Source of the DNA: Candidatus Gastranaerophilales bacterium
Lineage (GTDB): Bacteria > Cyanobacteriota > Vampirovibrionia > Gastranaerophilales > Gastranaerophilaceae
Assembly (NCBI GenBank): GCA_944327275.1
Contig: CALVHB010000040.1
Coordinates: forward strand, 156,604-220,603
Direction of reading: 5' to 3'
Length of the DNA stretch: 64,000 bases
The position numbers and the translations under genes were made by a program. Each line of letters starts with the position of its first letter. Within the stretch, counting starts at the first letter, position 1. This document shows positions 25,038 to 33,908 of the stretch, one piece after another. A model generated the notes under the pieces. The model did no database searches. It saw only the letters and a program-made list of their open reading frames with translations, and had not been told where the DNA came from.

Positions 25038-26912
25038 ATGGTGTCAGAAGTAAATAAAAATACCCCTATAGATTCTAACATTCAGCCTGTCAAAGGTAGT
25101 GATGCCAATAGTTCTGCACCTCAGAAGTTAAACACGGTTATGCTAGATTCTGAAATCTTGGAAATGCTGAAAAAGCTTGGTATAAGTCTTGAAGAATGGA
25201 ACTCTTTTTCTCCTGAACAGCAAGCTAAGAAGATATCTGAATACAAGGTATTAGAAAATGAAGATATAGTGCCGACAGGATTAAAGCTTGAAAAATCTCA
25301 AACTTCTGAAATATCAGCATACGAAAAAGAGATTAATGAAAGAACTGGTGCAGATGGTAAATGGGAGAAAAAAGTTCAAGGAACCACTTTCTCTGAAGCA
25401 TTGACAAAGTTCTATGGAAAAAAATATGCAGAAGCAACTCCTGAAAAACAAAGAGAATTAGAAGAAACATACTTCAACGAGTATATTTTGAAAGATGCTA
25501 AAGTTTCAGGTAAAAAAGTTAATGTAAACTCTCAGTACAGGTTATACTTAGACAGAGCTGACAGTTACGATGAATACGTAAAAGTAGCATCTATGATATC
25601 CAGATTGGAAGGTCGTACAGATGCAGAAACTGCAAAAATTCAAGGTAATGCCTACGACGATGCTGTTTTGAAGCCTGAAGACATAACTCGTCAAAAAGCC
25701 GGTTATGAAGGGACTACAAGTGTCGTCGGAAAATTGCATGAAAGTGTTCAAGAAAGAATTATAGATGATGCAGACGCAGATTTTGCAACAACAAAAGCAA
25801 GACAAAATATTGTTCAAAATACTCCTTTATTAAAAGATTCAAACAGTGCTATTATGGCAATTATTGAAACAAAGGATGATGAAGCAATTTCTGCTTTTGG
25901 GGACTATAATACAATCAATGAGATTGAAAGATTAAAAGGCAAAGAATCAGCAAATGATGCTTTTAAAATAATTACTGATAGTAGAGATATAAAAAATACA
26001 ACTCAAGAAGATATCGTAGAAAAAACTATTTCCAAGAACGAAAACGATTTAAGAAAAGAAGAGTTGGGTAATATTGCTTTTAAGAGTGAAAATGTTCATT
26101 CGATAGTCGGTGCTCAAAGAGCTGTTAATACAATTAAAAATGAAGAAGTTTTTGAACGCTATGACAAAAATGCAATGAACGCTATAGATTCTTTGGATTC
26201 AAAGGAAGATAGAATATATGCTACAGAAGCAAGAATGGACACAATGTCAAAGGCTCTTGTAGAAAGACAAAAAAAGATGTATGCAAATACAATGGAATCA
26301 AAACATGATGATGTCTTGGAAACCGCAGCATCAAATATATATAAATTGGATGAAGCAGTAAGAGATTATGCAGAATCTCTTACGAAATCGTTGGGTAAAG
26401 AAAATGTGACAAGCAGTATTCAAAAAACTCCTCCAACAGAACAAAATACTTCTGATAATAATGCTGTCCAAAAAAGAAGTTATACTGAAACTCAAGGTAC
26501 TCAGACCTCAAATAATTCAAAACAGTTAAATCAACAATATCAAGTTGAACAGGCTGCTAAAAAACTTGATTTATCAACTATAGATGGTATCCAAAAGTTT
26601 ATAAAAATTGCAGGCAGATATCCTCTCCAGTTTGGAAATTATTTGGCAGGACTGAAAGGTAATGAACTTCAAGATAAAGTACTTACTTTGTGTAAATACG
26701 CCCCAGAAAAAATAATCGGTCTGGTGAAAAATAATCCAAGTCTCGGAGTATTTATTCTTAACTGTTCTAAAGTTAATCTTTCTATTCAAAATAAGGTAGC
26801 AAAAGAGATTCTTAGTTCTTCAACAGAAGGTTCTGCTGAATGGAAATTAGCAAATAGTCACTTGAATAGATATGATGTAAGTAAAAAAACTAATGAAAAA
26901 CCAAAAATATAG
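25038..26912 (+). CDS. Long helical protein related to its 837-aa neighbour, unknown function
   Basis: 624 aa. It shares with the preceding gene the opening MLKKLGISLEEWNSFSPEQQ (compare WLKSSGIDISTWQNFSPEEK), an acidic helical composition and further S/T-P-E-x-Q motifs (YAEATPEKQRELEETYFNEY). The middle is helical and charged; residues ~460-510 are a Gln/Asn/Thr-rich linker; the last ~110 residues form a separate compact helical region (IDGIQKFIKIAGRYPLQFGN). No signal peptide. The promoter architecture also matches the neighbour, indicating duplication of gene plus promoter. ATG at 25038; a GTG 3 bases on is also possible. Confidence 0.7.
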   Translation: MVSEVNKNTPIDSNIQPVKGSDANSSAPQKLNTVMLDSEILEMLKKLGISLEEWNSFSPEQQAKKISEYKVLENEDIVPTGLKLEKSQTSEISAYEKEINERTGADGKWEKKVQGTTFSEALTKFYGKKYAEATPEKQRELEETYFNEYILKDAKVSGKKVNVNSQYRLYLDRADSYDEYVKVASMISRLEGRTDAETAKIQGNAYDDAVLKPEDITRQKAGYEGTTSVVGKLHESVQERIIDDADADFATTKARQNIVQNTPLLKDSNSAIMAIIETKDDEAISAFGDYNTINEIERLKGKESANDAFKIITDSRDIKNTTQEDIVEKTISKNENDLRKEELGNIAFKSENVHSIVGAQRAVNTIKNEEVFERYDKNAMNAIDSLDSKEDRIYATEARMDTMSKALVERQKKMYANTMESKHDDVLETAASNIYKLDEAVRDYAESLTKSLGKENVTSSIQKTPPTEQNTSDNNAVQKRSYTETQGTQTSNNSKQLNQQYQVEQAAKKLDLSTIDGIQKFIKIAGRYPLQFGNYLAGLKGNELQDKVLTLCKYAPEKIIGLVKNNPSLGVFILNCSKVNLSIQNKVAKEILSSSTEGSAEWKLANSHLNRYDVSKKTNEKPKI

Positions 26913-27005
26913 TCTATTGATTTTTATTGTTTTTTATATTTTAATGGACTTACAGCGGTTTTTTATATAATTCCGTGAGTTCATTAGAAAGAAGACAATT
27001 TTAAA

Positions 27006-27893
27006 TTGCCGAATGAAAATATAATAGCAAAAGATATAAAATTGGCGAAGTATGCAGGTTTTTGCTACGGCGTAAAAAGAGCTGTGGAGACTGCTAAAAA
27101 ATTAAAAGCCGAAAATCCGAATAAAGATGTATTTGTCTTAGGGGAGTTAATTCATAATACTCATGTTATTCATGATCTTGAAAAGCTTGGAATTAGAACC
27201 TTGACAGAAATTCCTGAAAATGGTGAAGGAATTTGTGTAATTAGAAGCCATGGAGAAAGTCCTGAGGTAATAGAAAAAATAAAACAGGCAGGATTTGAGT
27301 TAGTAGATCTTACTTGTCCTGATGTAAAAAAAGTTCAGCAAAAAGCTATAGAATTAGCCAAGGATAATTATTTTGTAGTAATTGTCGGAAAAGAAGAACA
27401 CCCGGAAGTAATAGCAATCAAAGCAAATGCTAAGTTGTGGAGTGAGAATGTTATTGTAGCAGCTTCTCCTGAACAGCTTGTTCCATATAAGGATCAGATT
27501 AAATCACATAAACGTGTTGGTGTAGTTGTTCAAACTACACAGAGGATTGCGACTTTAAATTCTATAGTTGAATATCTTACATCAATTTCAAAAGAATTGC
27601 ATATTGCAAATACCATATGTGCAAGTACTTCTATGCGTCAATCTGAGGCAAAAGAGCTTGCTCAAGAAAGTGATTTGGTAATAGTAGTTGGATCGAAAAA
27701 AAGTGCTAATACAACTCATTTGGCAGAGATTTTAAAAGATATAACCAAGACAATTCACATAGAAAATGCTGATGAATTGAATGAATATAATGAATTAATT
27801 AAAAATTCTATAAAAATATCTGTTACAGCGGGAGCATCAACTCCTCAGGATATAATTGATGATGTTTTAAATAAATTAAGAAAGGAAAAATAA
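27006..27893 (+). CDS. ispH: 4-hydroxy-3-methylbut-2-enyl diphosphate reductase IspH (LytB)
   Basis: Last enzyme of the MEP isoprenoid pathway, an iron-sulfur protein. 295 aa. The three cluster cysteines are in KYAGFCYGVKRAVETA (~residue 17), LVDLTCPDVKKV (~104) and ANTICASTSMRQSEA (~203); the active-site histidines are in LGELIHNTHV and VIRSHGES, with GKEEHPEV and TAGASTP also present. Starts with TTG at 27006; the ribosome-binding site is weak (AGAAAG). It ends 4 bases before rpsA, a pairing also known in other bacteria. Confidence 0.95.
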   Translation: MPNENIIAKDIKLAKYAGFCYGVKRAVETAKKLKAENPNKDVFVLGELIHNTHVIHDLEKLGIRTLTEIPENGEGICVIRSHGESPEVIEKIKQAGFELVDLTCPDVKKVQQKAIELAKDNYFVVIVGKEEHPEVIAIKANAKLWSENVIVAASPEQLVPYKDQIKSHKRVGVVVQTTQRIATLNSIVEYLTSISKELHIANTICASTSMRQSEAKELAQESDLVIVVGSKKSANTTHLAEILKDITKTIHIENADELNEYNELIKNSIKISVTAGASTPQDIIDDVLNKLRKEK

Positions 27894-27897
27894 AAAA

Positions 27898-28974
27898 ATG
27901 ACAGCAACATTAGAAAAAACAAACTTAGATGAATTTGAAAGATTATTAGAAGAATCTTTTTCAAAATCATTCTCAGTAGCTGATATCGTTGAAGGTACAG
28001 TTATGAAAAAAGAAAATGATGGATACTTGATTAGTGTAAAAGGTGCTAAAACAGAAGCATTTTTACCTGAAAAAGAATTATCATCAGCAGAAGGTGCAGA
28101 ATCTTTAGAAATTGGTGATGAAAAAGAATTCTACGTATTAAAAGAAGAAAATGATGAAGAAGGTATGGTACTTTCTCTTAAAAGACTTGCATTTGCTCAA
28201 GCTTGGGCTCAACTTAACGATGCAAAAATTCAAGGTGATACAATCCTTGCTAAAGTTGTATCAATCGTTAAAGGCGGTGTATTAGTTGATGTAGCTGATT
28301 TGAAAGGTTTCATCCCATCTTCTCAATTAAGAACTGGAACTCCATTTGATGGTTTAATTGATACAAAAATTGAAGTTAAAGTATTAGAAGCTGATCCTAA
28401 GAAAAACAAATTAATCTTGTCTCAAAGACAAGATGTAGCAGAACAAAGAGATCAAGTAGTTGACAATATTTTGTCAGAACTTGAAGAAGGTGCTGTGGTA
28501 AAAGGTGAAGTTGTAAGAATCGCTGATTTCGGTGCTTTCGTTGATATTAACGGTATTGACGGACTTCTTCCAATTTCTGAAATTTCTTGGTCAAGAATTA
28601 AACATCCTTCAGATGTAATTTCTTTAGGTGAAACTATTGAAGTTAAAATTATCAAAATTGATAATGAATTAAAAAGAATTTCATTATCATTGAAAAGAAT
28701 GGGTGAAGATCCATGGCAACAAATTGAAGGACAATTTGAAGAAGGTCAAGTAATCACAGGAACAGTAAACAAAGTTACAGGTTTTGGTGCATTCATTAAC
28801 ATCTTCCCTGGTGTAGAAGCATTATTACCGGTTTCTGAAATGGCAGAAGAAAATGTTAATCCTTTCAACGTATTCAAAGTAGGTGACAGTGTAGAAGTTC
28901 TTATCAAAAAATTCACTCCACAAGAACACAGAATTGCTTTGAGTATCAAAGATATTAACAAAGATGCTGAATAA
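27898..28974 (+). CDS. rpsA: 30S ribosomal protein S1 (four S1 domains)
   Basis: Binds mRNA on the ribosome. 358 aa with four S1 RNA-binding domains at ~28-95, ~110-178, ~197-265 and ~283-351, shown by VEGTVMKKENDGYLISVKG, VSIVKGGVLVDVADLKGFIP, VVRIADFGAFVDINGIDGLL and VNKVTGFGAFINIFPGVEAL. This is shorter than the six-domain proteobacterial S1 and like cyanobacterial or Gram-positive forms. Codon choice is strongly biased, as in highly expressed genes. Co-transcribed with ispH; terminator downstream. Confidence 0.94.
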   Translation: MTATLEKTNLDEFERLLEESFSKSFSVADIVEGTVMKKENDGYLISVKGAKTEAFLPEKELSSAEGAESLEIGDEKEFYVLKEENDEEGMVLSLKRLAFAQAWAQLNDAKIQGDTILAKVVSIVKGGVLVDVADLKGFIPSSQLRTGTPFDGLIDTKIEVKVLEADPKKNKLILSQRQDVAEQRDQVVDNILSELEEGAVVKGEVVRIADFGAFVDINGIDGLLPISEISWSRIKHPSDVISLGETIEVKIIKIDNELKRISLSLKRMGEDPWQQIEGQFEEGQVITGTVNKVTGFGAFINIFPGVEALLPVSEMAEENVNPFNVFKVGDSVEVLIKKFTPQEHRIALSIKDINKDAE

Positions 28975-28998
28975 TTAATTAAGCAAAATAAATAAAAA

Positions 28999-29034
28999 TA
29001 ATAACGGTCTTGCATTGCAAGACCGTTATTTATA
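28999..29034 (+). terminator. Terminator after rpsA
   Basis: 15-bp perfect stem AATAACGGTCTTGCA / TGCAAGACCGTTATT (arms nearly contiguous), followed by a weak T-rich tract. Confidence 0.7.
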
Positions 29035-29039
29035 TGGTT

Positions 29040-29055
29040 TGTAAAATTTTGTTAA
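29040..29055 (+). promoter_or_regulatory. HLR1-type direct repeat upstream of the HExxH protein gene
   Basis: TGTAAA-ATTT-TGTTAA, 10-bp period, one mismatch to the extended consensus. A -10-like TATATA begins 57 bases after the repeat; the ATG is 88 bases downstream. Confidence 0.55.
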
Positions 29056-29142
29056 CATAAAGAAATTTAATGTGTGTAGGGAGCAATTTTAGCATTAAAT
29101 TATTTTTTTTATATATAAGGGGAAATAAAGGAGGGAAATTTT

Positions 29143-30984
29143 ATGGTTTCTATAAAGAGTATTGAGCAGATTGTTTCAAATTTAACAAAAGCTGGTAAAA
29201 CTTCTGGCGTTGCTAGTGATAAAGCAACATATAATTTTTTTGAAAAAATGACTAGCGGATATGGAAAAGATGCTTCCCCAATTATATATAAGGGTGCAAA
29301 TCTTGAAAATTTACCTGACTTTCTTAAACCAATGCTTACAGGTTTAAGAAAACCTTCAGTTGTTGCAAATGGTCGTTCCAGTGTTAAAGGTCAAGGTATT
29401 TTTGGTTTTGCAATAAAAGATGGGAACAGAACCGTAGGTACATCAGCAATATCTCTTGATCGAACAATGGGTGATCCTATATTGCAAATAAGAGGCACTT
29501 TTGGTAACGGGAGCCAAAAAGCGGTAAGTTTTAATACTTTATTTAATACAAATTTGTCTGGCAGTGCTGCATTAAAAAGAGATGTTTTTGTAAATAAAAA
29601 ACTTGCCAGTGAATTAGGTATTTCTGATGAATTTATACAAGGAATTTCAAGATTGCCAAAATCTTTGTCAAAGAGTGAAATTGATATTCAGGCTCAAGGA
29701 TTAAGATCATTTTTTGCTTCTAAGGGAAGTCTAGTACATAGTATTGATGAGTGTTTACCTGAATTTACAAAAATTGCTTCAAAAACGGGTAAAGTTACGC
29801 AAAAATCTGCAAAAGAATCTTTTGAATCTGCTCTAAAAGCAATGGGGTATAATCCTAAAAATGTGATATTAAATTTCAGTGGTAAAAATGAAGAAGCTTT
29901 TGGCACTTTCAATGTGATAACCGGTGAATTAAGTTTAAATCTTAATCAAATAAAAAATCATCAAGATTTAGCAAACAGTTTAATCCACGAATTTACTCAT
30001 ATGGAAGATTTTATATTGTTGTATAAACAAGTTGGACCTAAAGAGTTTGAAAAACTTGTTGGAGGAACATTTAACAAAAAATGGTACGACAATATGTCAA
30101 AATATATTGTTGATAAACATTTTGCATTTGAATCTAATGGTAAAGTTGTAAAAATTATAACAAATGAAGGTGAAATTACTGATCCTAAATTGATTAAAAA
30201 ATTCCTTGCAAATCAAAGTAAAACACAAAGATTTGATATAAATGTTATGAAGCAAGAACTTAAAATGGTTATAAAGAACAAAAAGAAAAATTATAGTGGA
30301 GATTATGATAGATTAAAGAGTGCAGATGACTATATAAATTCAAATATAGAAAAACATGCAAGAAAATCTGAACAACAATTAATGTATCAATTGCAAGAAT
30401 CAGGTGTTTATAGAAAAACATCTATAAGCAATAATTATGGTGCAGCTCCTGGAACTTATCCTGAAGATTTTTCAGTTATGTTTAGGCAAATAGATAGTGC
30501 TTTAGGGAAATATGGAAAAGGGAAAAATCAAAAGTTTAATGAACTTTATTCACAATCCTTGTACACTGTAGATAATGAATTAGGCGAAATACATTCGGCA
30601 ATGATTAAAGCTCGAAATATGGGAGTGTCAGAAAAAGAATATTCTCAGCTCTGTAAACAATATATTGATATTGCTCAACAAAAATATTCAACTCCAGAAA
30701 TACTTGAGTTAAAAGTTTTACAAGAAATGCAGCAAAAGTTAGGGTTGACAAAAATTCCTGAGAATCGAGAATTATATATACAAGCATTGTCAAAAATAGA
30801 TTCGGAACTTGGGCAAATTGCACAAACTCTTTGTAAAGGACTTCCTAAAAATGAATTTGAAGTTCTTGTGAAAAAACAGAACGAAATTATTAAATCACGC
30901 TATCAAAATAGAGGTATGCTTGATTCTATGGTTTCGCACGAAATAAATAATATGCTAAAAAAAATTATTTATGAGTGCTCATAA
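29143..30984 (+). CDS. Putative zinc metalloprotease-like protein (HEFTH), lineage-specific
   Basis: 613 aa, no signal peptide. The zinc-binding motif HExxH is present in SLIHEFTHMEDFILL (His ~282 and ~286); it is preceded by a beta-rich stretch (VILNFSGKNEEAFGTFNVIT, GELSLNLNQIKNHQDLAN) that fits the active-site strand of zincin-fold peptidases. A third ligand is not obvious. The N-terminal ~220 residues are basic and unlike known families; the C-terminal ~200 residues are helical. Excellent ribosome-binding site (AAGGAGGG). Upstream HLR1-type box and downstream hairpin make it a single-gene unit. The substrate is unknown and proteolysis is unproven. Confidence 0.65.
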   Translation: MVSIKSIEQIVSNLTKAGKTSGVASDKATYNFFEKMTSGYGKDASPIIYKGANLENLPDFLKPMLTGLRKPSVVANGRSSVKGQGIFGFAIKDGNRTVGTSAISLDRTMGDPILQIRGTFGNGSQKAVSFNTLFNTNLSGSAALKRDVFVNKKLASELGISDEFIQGISRLPKSLSKSEIDIQAQGLRSFFASKGSLVHSIDECLPEFTKIASKTGKVTQKSAKESFESALKAMGYNPKNVILNFSGKNEEAFGTFNVITGELSLNLNQIKNHQDLANSLIHEFTHMEDFILLYKQVGPKEFEKLVGGTFNKKWYDNMSKYIVDKHFAFESNGKVVKIITNEGEITDPKLIKKFLANQSKTQRFDINVMKQELKMVIKNKKKNYSGDYDRLKSADDYINSNIEKHARKSEQQLMYQLQESGVYRKTSISNNYGAAPGTYPEDFSVMFRQIDSALGKYGKGKNQKFNELYSQSLYTVDNELGEIHSAMIKARNMGVSEKEYSQLCKQYIDIAQQKYSTPEILELKVLQEMQQKLGLTKIPENRELYIQALSKIDSELGQIAQTLCKGLPKNEFEVLVKKQNEIIKSRYQNRGMLDSMVSHEINNMLKKIIYECS

Positions 30985-30986
30985 AT

Positions 30987-31024
30987 CAAATTGCTAAAAA
31001 TATAGTAAATTTTTAGCAATTTTG
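30987..31024. terminator. Terminator between the HExxH gene and the sigma factor gene
   Basis: 14-bp stem AAATTGCTAAAAAT / ATTTTTAGCAATTT with a 7-base loop and T-rich ends on both strands. Confidence 0.75.
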
Positions 31025-31057
31025 AAATAATATATCTATTCTATTTATTTAAAAGTT

Positions 31058-32059
31058 TTATTCGCCGAAATAGTTTTTCAATCCGACTGCGAGTTTTCTA
31101 TTTTTGCAAAGTTTTTTAAGTTTTGCAATAGCTCTGTTTTCAATTTGTCTTATACGTTCTCTTGAAACGCCATATTGTGATCCTATTTCATCAAGCGTTT
31201 TCTTTGCACCATTGTTGTCAAGTCCATATCTAAGAATTAGTACATCACGTTCTTTTGGGCTTAACTGATTTAGCATTTTTCTGATGTCTTCAAATAAATT
31301 TTCCTGTGAGACTCTGCTGTCAGGAGTAATAGAAGCTTCATCCACTATGAAGTCAGCTATTTTTGAAGAATCTTCTGATGAATTTGCCGGAGTTTCCATA
31401 CTTATTGTAGATTGAGCTGATTTAATAATCGCTGTCAATTTATTTGCAGGAATTCCCAGTCTATATGCAATTTCTTGTTTAGTAGGTGTATGCCCTAACT
31501 CTGTAGTCAAATCAATAGTAGCACGTCTGATTTTTCCTAAAGATTCGATCATGTGTATAGGCAATCTTATTATTCTGGCTTTATCAGCGATTGCACGTGT
31601 GATTGATTGTTGTATCCACCAAGTTGCATATGTAGAAAATTTATAGCCTTTTGTGTAGTCAAACCTGCCTGCAGCTTTCATAAGCCCCATATTACCTTCT
31701 TGGATAAGGTCAAGGAAAGAAAGGCCTCTACCTATATATTTTTTTGCAATGCTTACAACAAGTCTCAAGTTTGCGTTTACAAGTAGGTTTTTTGAAAAGT
31801 CATCGTGGTCTTCATATATTTTTTTTGCGAGTTCAAGTTCTTGTTCTGAAGATAGTAGAGGAATTTTTCCTATTTGTTGCAAGTATATTCTCACGCTGTC
31901 ATCTGAATTTACTGTAGACAGGTTTTCTTGAACTTTTGGGTCTTCTACAGACTCTAATACATCGTCATCCTCTTCCGGAATTTCAATGGAATGAAAATCT
32001 ACGTTTTCGTCTGATATCTCTTCTGTCAAAAGACCATATTTTTCTAATTCTTTTTTCAT
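31058..32059 (-). CDS. RNA polymerase sigma factor, sigma-70 family (RpoD/SigA-like)
   Basis: 333 aa from the ATG at 32059 (AGGAGA upstream; the frame is open from a TTG at 32113 without a site). Region 1.2: [20 protein letters not shown]; region 2: [40 protein letters not shown] and [20 protein letters not shown]; region 3: [16 protein letters not shown]; region 4: [16 protein letters not shown] and [20 protein letters not shown]. Region 1.1 is absent, and the acidic N-terminus is short. It may be the primary sigma factor or a group 2 sigma; one gene alone cannot decide this. Confidence 0.85.
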   Translation of the reverse strand: MKKELEKYGLLTEEISDENVDFHSIEIPEEDDDVLESVEDPKVQENLSTVNSDDSVRIYLQQIGKIPLLSSEQELELAKKIYEDHDDFSKNLLVNANLRLVVSIAKKYIGRGLSFLDLIQEGNMGLMKAAGRFDYTKGYKFSTYATWWIQQSITRAIADKARIIRLPIHMIESLGKIRRATIDLTTELGHTPTKQEIAYRLGIPANKLTAIIKSAQSTISMETPANSSEDSSKIADFIVDEASITPDSRVSQENLFEDIRKMLNQLSPKERDVLILRYGLDNNGAKKTLDEIGSQYGVSRERIRQIENRAIAKLKKLCKNRKLAVGLKNYFGE

Positions 32060-32132
32060 ATTGTAAACTCTTTCTCCTGATTCTATAATACTTGTTGACC
32101 GGATTTTTTGCAATCAAATATTTGTAGTAAAT

Positions 32133-32876
32133 TTATTTTTGGCTGTTTTTTAATTTTTGTCTGACAGTCTCGAAAATTATTGCACTGAGAGCATTTGAAA
32201 CATTTAGAGAATTAAAATCTTTAAGCATAGGTATTTTAACAATAAAATCAGAAAGCTTTAATAGTGATTTAGAGACTCCCGCATGTTCTGCCCCCATTAT
32301 GATTGCAAAATTCATATTATTGTAGTCAACATCGTAATAATTATCTTTTGCACTTGCATCAGTTGCAACTACCCACCAGTCTGAATTTTTTAATTTTTGT
32401 ACTGCGTTAACAAGGCTGTTTACTTTAATTATTGGAATGTGATTTATTGCTCCAGCGCTTGTTTTTTCTACTATATCATTAACTTGGACATTTCTTCTTG
32501 AAGGAATAATTATGCCTGCAACTCCTGCGCAGACGCAAGTTCTTATTATAGCTCCGAGGTTATGAGAATCCTCAATCCCATCAAGAATTACAACTGATGA
32601 ATTTTCGTGCTCTTTTTCTAAAAAATCATCTAAATCCATATACTCGATAGGTGATATTTGGGCTATTATTCCCTGATGGTTGTATTGTGCGTATTGAGAA
32701 AATTTCTCTTTAGCGACAAACTGGAATACTACACCACGTTGTTTTGCAAGTTCTTTTATTTGGTTTAATTTACTATCAGAATGGATATTTTTTGAAATAA
32801 GAATTTTGTTTATTTCCCTATCCCCTTTTATCAAGGCTTCTGTTATAGCGTTTTTACCAAAAATTATATCATCCAT
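32133..32876 (-). CDS. rlmB: TrmH/SpoU family rRNA 2'-O-methyltransferase (RlmB-like)
   Basis: SAM-dependent ribose methyltransferase with the deep trefoil knot; RlmB methylates G2251 of 23S rRNA. 247 aa from the ATG at 32876 (AAAGGAAA upstream; the in-frame extension to 32906 overlaps nadA). N-terminal substrate-binding domain starts DDIIFGKNAITEALI. SPOUT motifs: VVILDGIEDSHNLGAIIRTC, IPSRRNVQVNDIVEKTSAGA, FAIIMGAEHAGVSKSLLKLS and IPMLKDFNSLNVSNALSAII. It overlaps or abuts nadA and is likely in one operon. The exact target nucleotide is inferred from the family. Confidence 0.85.
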   Translation of the reverse strand: MDDIIFGKNAITEALIKGDREINKILISKNIHSDSKLNQIKELAKQRGVVFQFVAKEKFSQYAQYNHQGIIAQISPIEYMDLDDFLEKEHENSSVVILDGIEDSHNLGAIIRTCVCAGVAGIIIPSRRNVQVNDIVEKTSAGAINHIPIIKVNSLVNAVQKLKNSDWWVVATDASAKDNYYDVDYNNMNFAIIMGAEHAGVSKSLLKLSDFIVKIPMLKDFNSLNVSNALSAIIFETVRQKLKNSQK

Positions 32877-32889
32877 TGTAATTTCCTTT

Positions 32890-33798
32890 TTATTTAGACA
32901 CTTCAAGCATTCTGTTTATGCATTTTAACGCCTTTTGAGAAATCTCTTTATCAACTTCAATTTCAGGAGTCTCATTTTTCAATGCATTATAAATATCTTC
33001 AAGTGTATTCAATTTCATACTTTGACATATTGCAGGTTTGTCTTTTATTCTATAGAAGCTCTTATCAGGGTAATCTCTTTTAAGTCTTTCTACAACACCG
33101 TCTTCTGTCGCAATAATGAATTCTTTATCCCTGCTATTTTTAACATAATTTAAAATCCCTGTAGTGCTGCCTACAAAGTCTGCAAGATTTAGAAATTCTT
33201 CCTGACATTCTGGGTGTGCAAGTACTAATGCATTTGGATATTTTGATTTTGTTTCTTTTATTTCAGATAAACTCAAATTGTTGTGAATAGGACAATATCC
33301 ATCGTATCTTATAACCTCAACATTTCCAAGTTGTTGTTCTACCCATCTGCCAAGATTCTTATCCGGTAGGAATAAAACTTTTGGAGCATTAAGGCTTGCT
33401 ACAATTTTTACGGCATTAGAACTTGTACAACAAATGTCGCATTCAGATTTTACTTCTGCTGTTGAATTTATATAACATACAGTTGGTACTTGTGGGTTCT
33501 TGCTTTTAAATTCTCTAAGTTGCTTTAAATTAATCATATCAGCCATTTCGCAACCGGCTTTTAGGTTAGGAAGAATAACTTTTTTAGAAGGGTTCAAAAT
33601 TTTTGCAGTTTGAGCCATAAAATAAACTCCGGCAAATATAATAATATCTGCATCTGTTTTTTCAGCCATTTGACTAAGGTATAATGAGTCTCCAACATAG
33701 TCTGCAACACTGTCAACTTCAACATTTTGGTAACAATGAGCAAGTATGACTGCATTTTTTTCTTTTTTGAGTTTTTTTATTTCTTCTACATAATTCAT
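32890..33798 (-). CDS. nadA: Quinolinate synthase NadA
   Basis: Condenses iminoaspartate and dihydroxyacetone phosphate to quinolinate in NAD synthesis; contains a [4Fe-4S] cluster. 302 aa, the compact form. Cluster cysteines are in LPNLKAGCEMADMI (~80), CDICCTSSNAVKIV (~120-125) and VLAHPECQEEFLNL (~200). Substrate loops are VILAHCYQNVEVDSVADYVG, DSLYLSQMA, FAGVYFMAQTAKILNP, YCPIHNNLS and DFVGSTTGILNYV. Strong GGAGGAA before the ATG. Upstream region shared with divergent pilMN. Confidence 0.95.
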   Translation of the reverse strand: MNYVEEIKKLKKEKNAVILAHCYQNVEVDSVADYVGDSLYLSQMAEKTDADIIIFAGVYFMAQTAKILNPSKKVILPNLKAGCEMADMINLKQLREFKSKNPQVPTVCYINSTAEVKSECDICCTSSNAVKIVASLNAPKVLFLPDKNLGRWVEQQLGNVEVIRYDGYCPIHNNLSLSEIKETKSKYPNALVLAHPECQEEFLNLADFVGSTTGILNYVKNSRDKEFIIATEDGVVERLKRDYPDKSFYRIKDKPAICQSMKLNTLEDIYNALKNETPEIEVDKEISQKALKCINRMLEVSK

Positions 33799-33821
33799 TT
33801 TGTAGCTCTTCCTCCGTTTAG

Positions 33822-33837
33822 TGTAAATTTATGTTAA
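33822..33837 (+). promoter_or_regulatory. HLR1-like direct repeat between nadA and pilMN
   Basis: TGTAAA-TTTA-TGTTAA, 10-bp period, two mismatches to the extended consensus. A TATAAT -10 (33864-33869) lies 27 bases after it, which puts the repeat directly upstream of the -35 position of the pilMN promoter. Confidence 0.45.
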
Positions 33838-33908
33838 ATCTAAGAAGATTCTTGGATTTATTGTATAATAAAAATATAGTATAGTAAATAATTATAAGAA
33901 AAGATATT

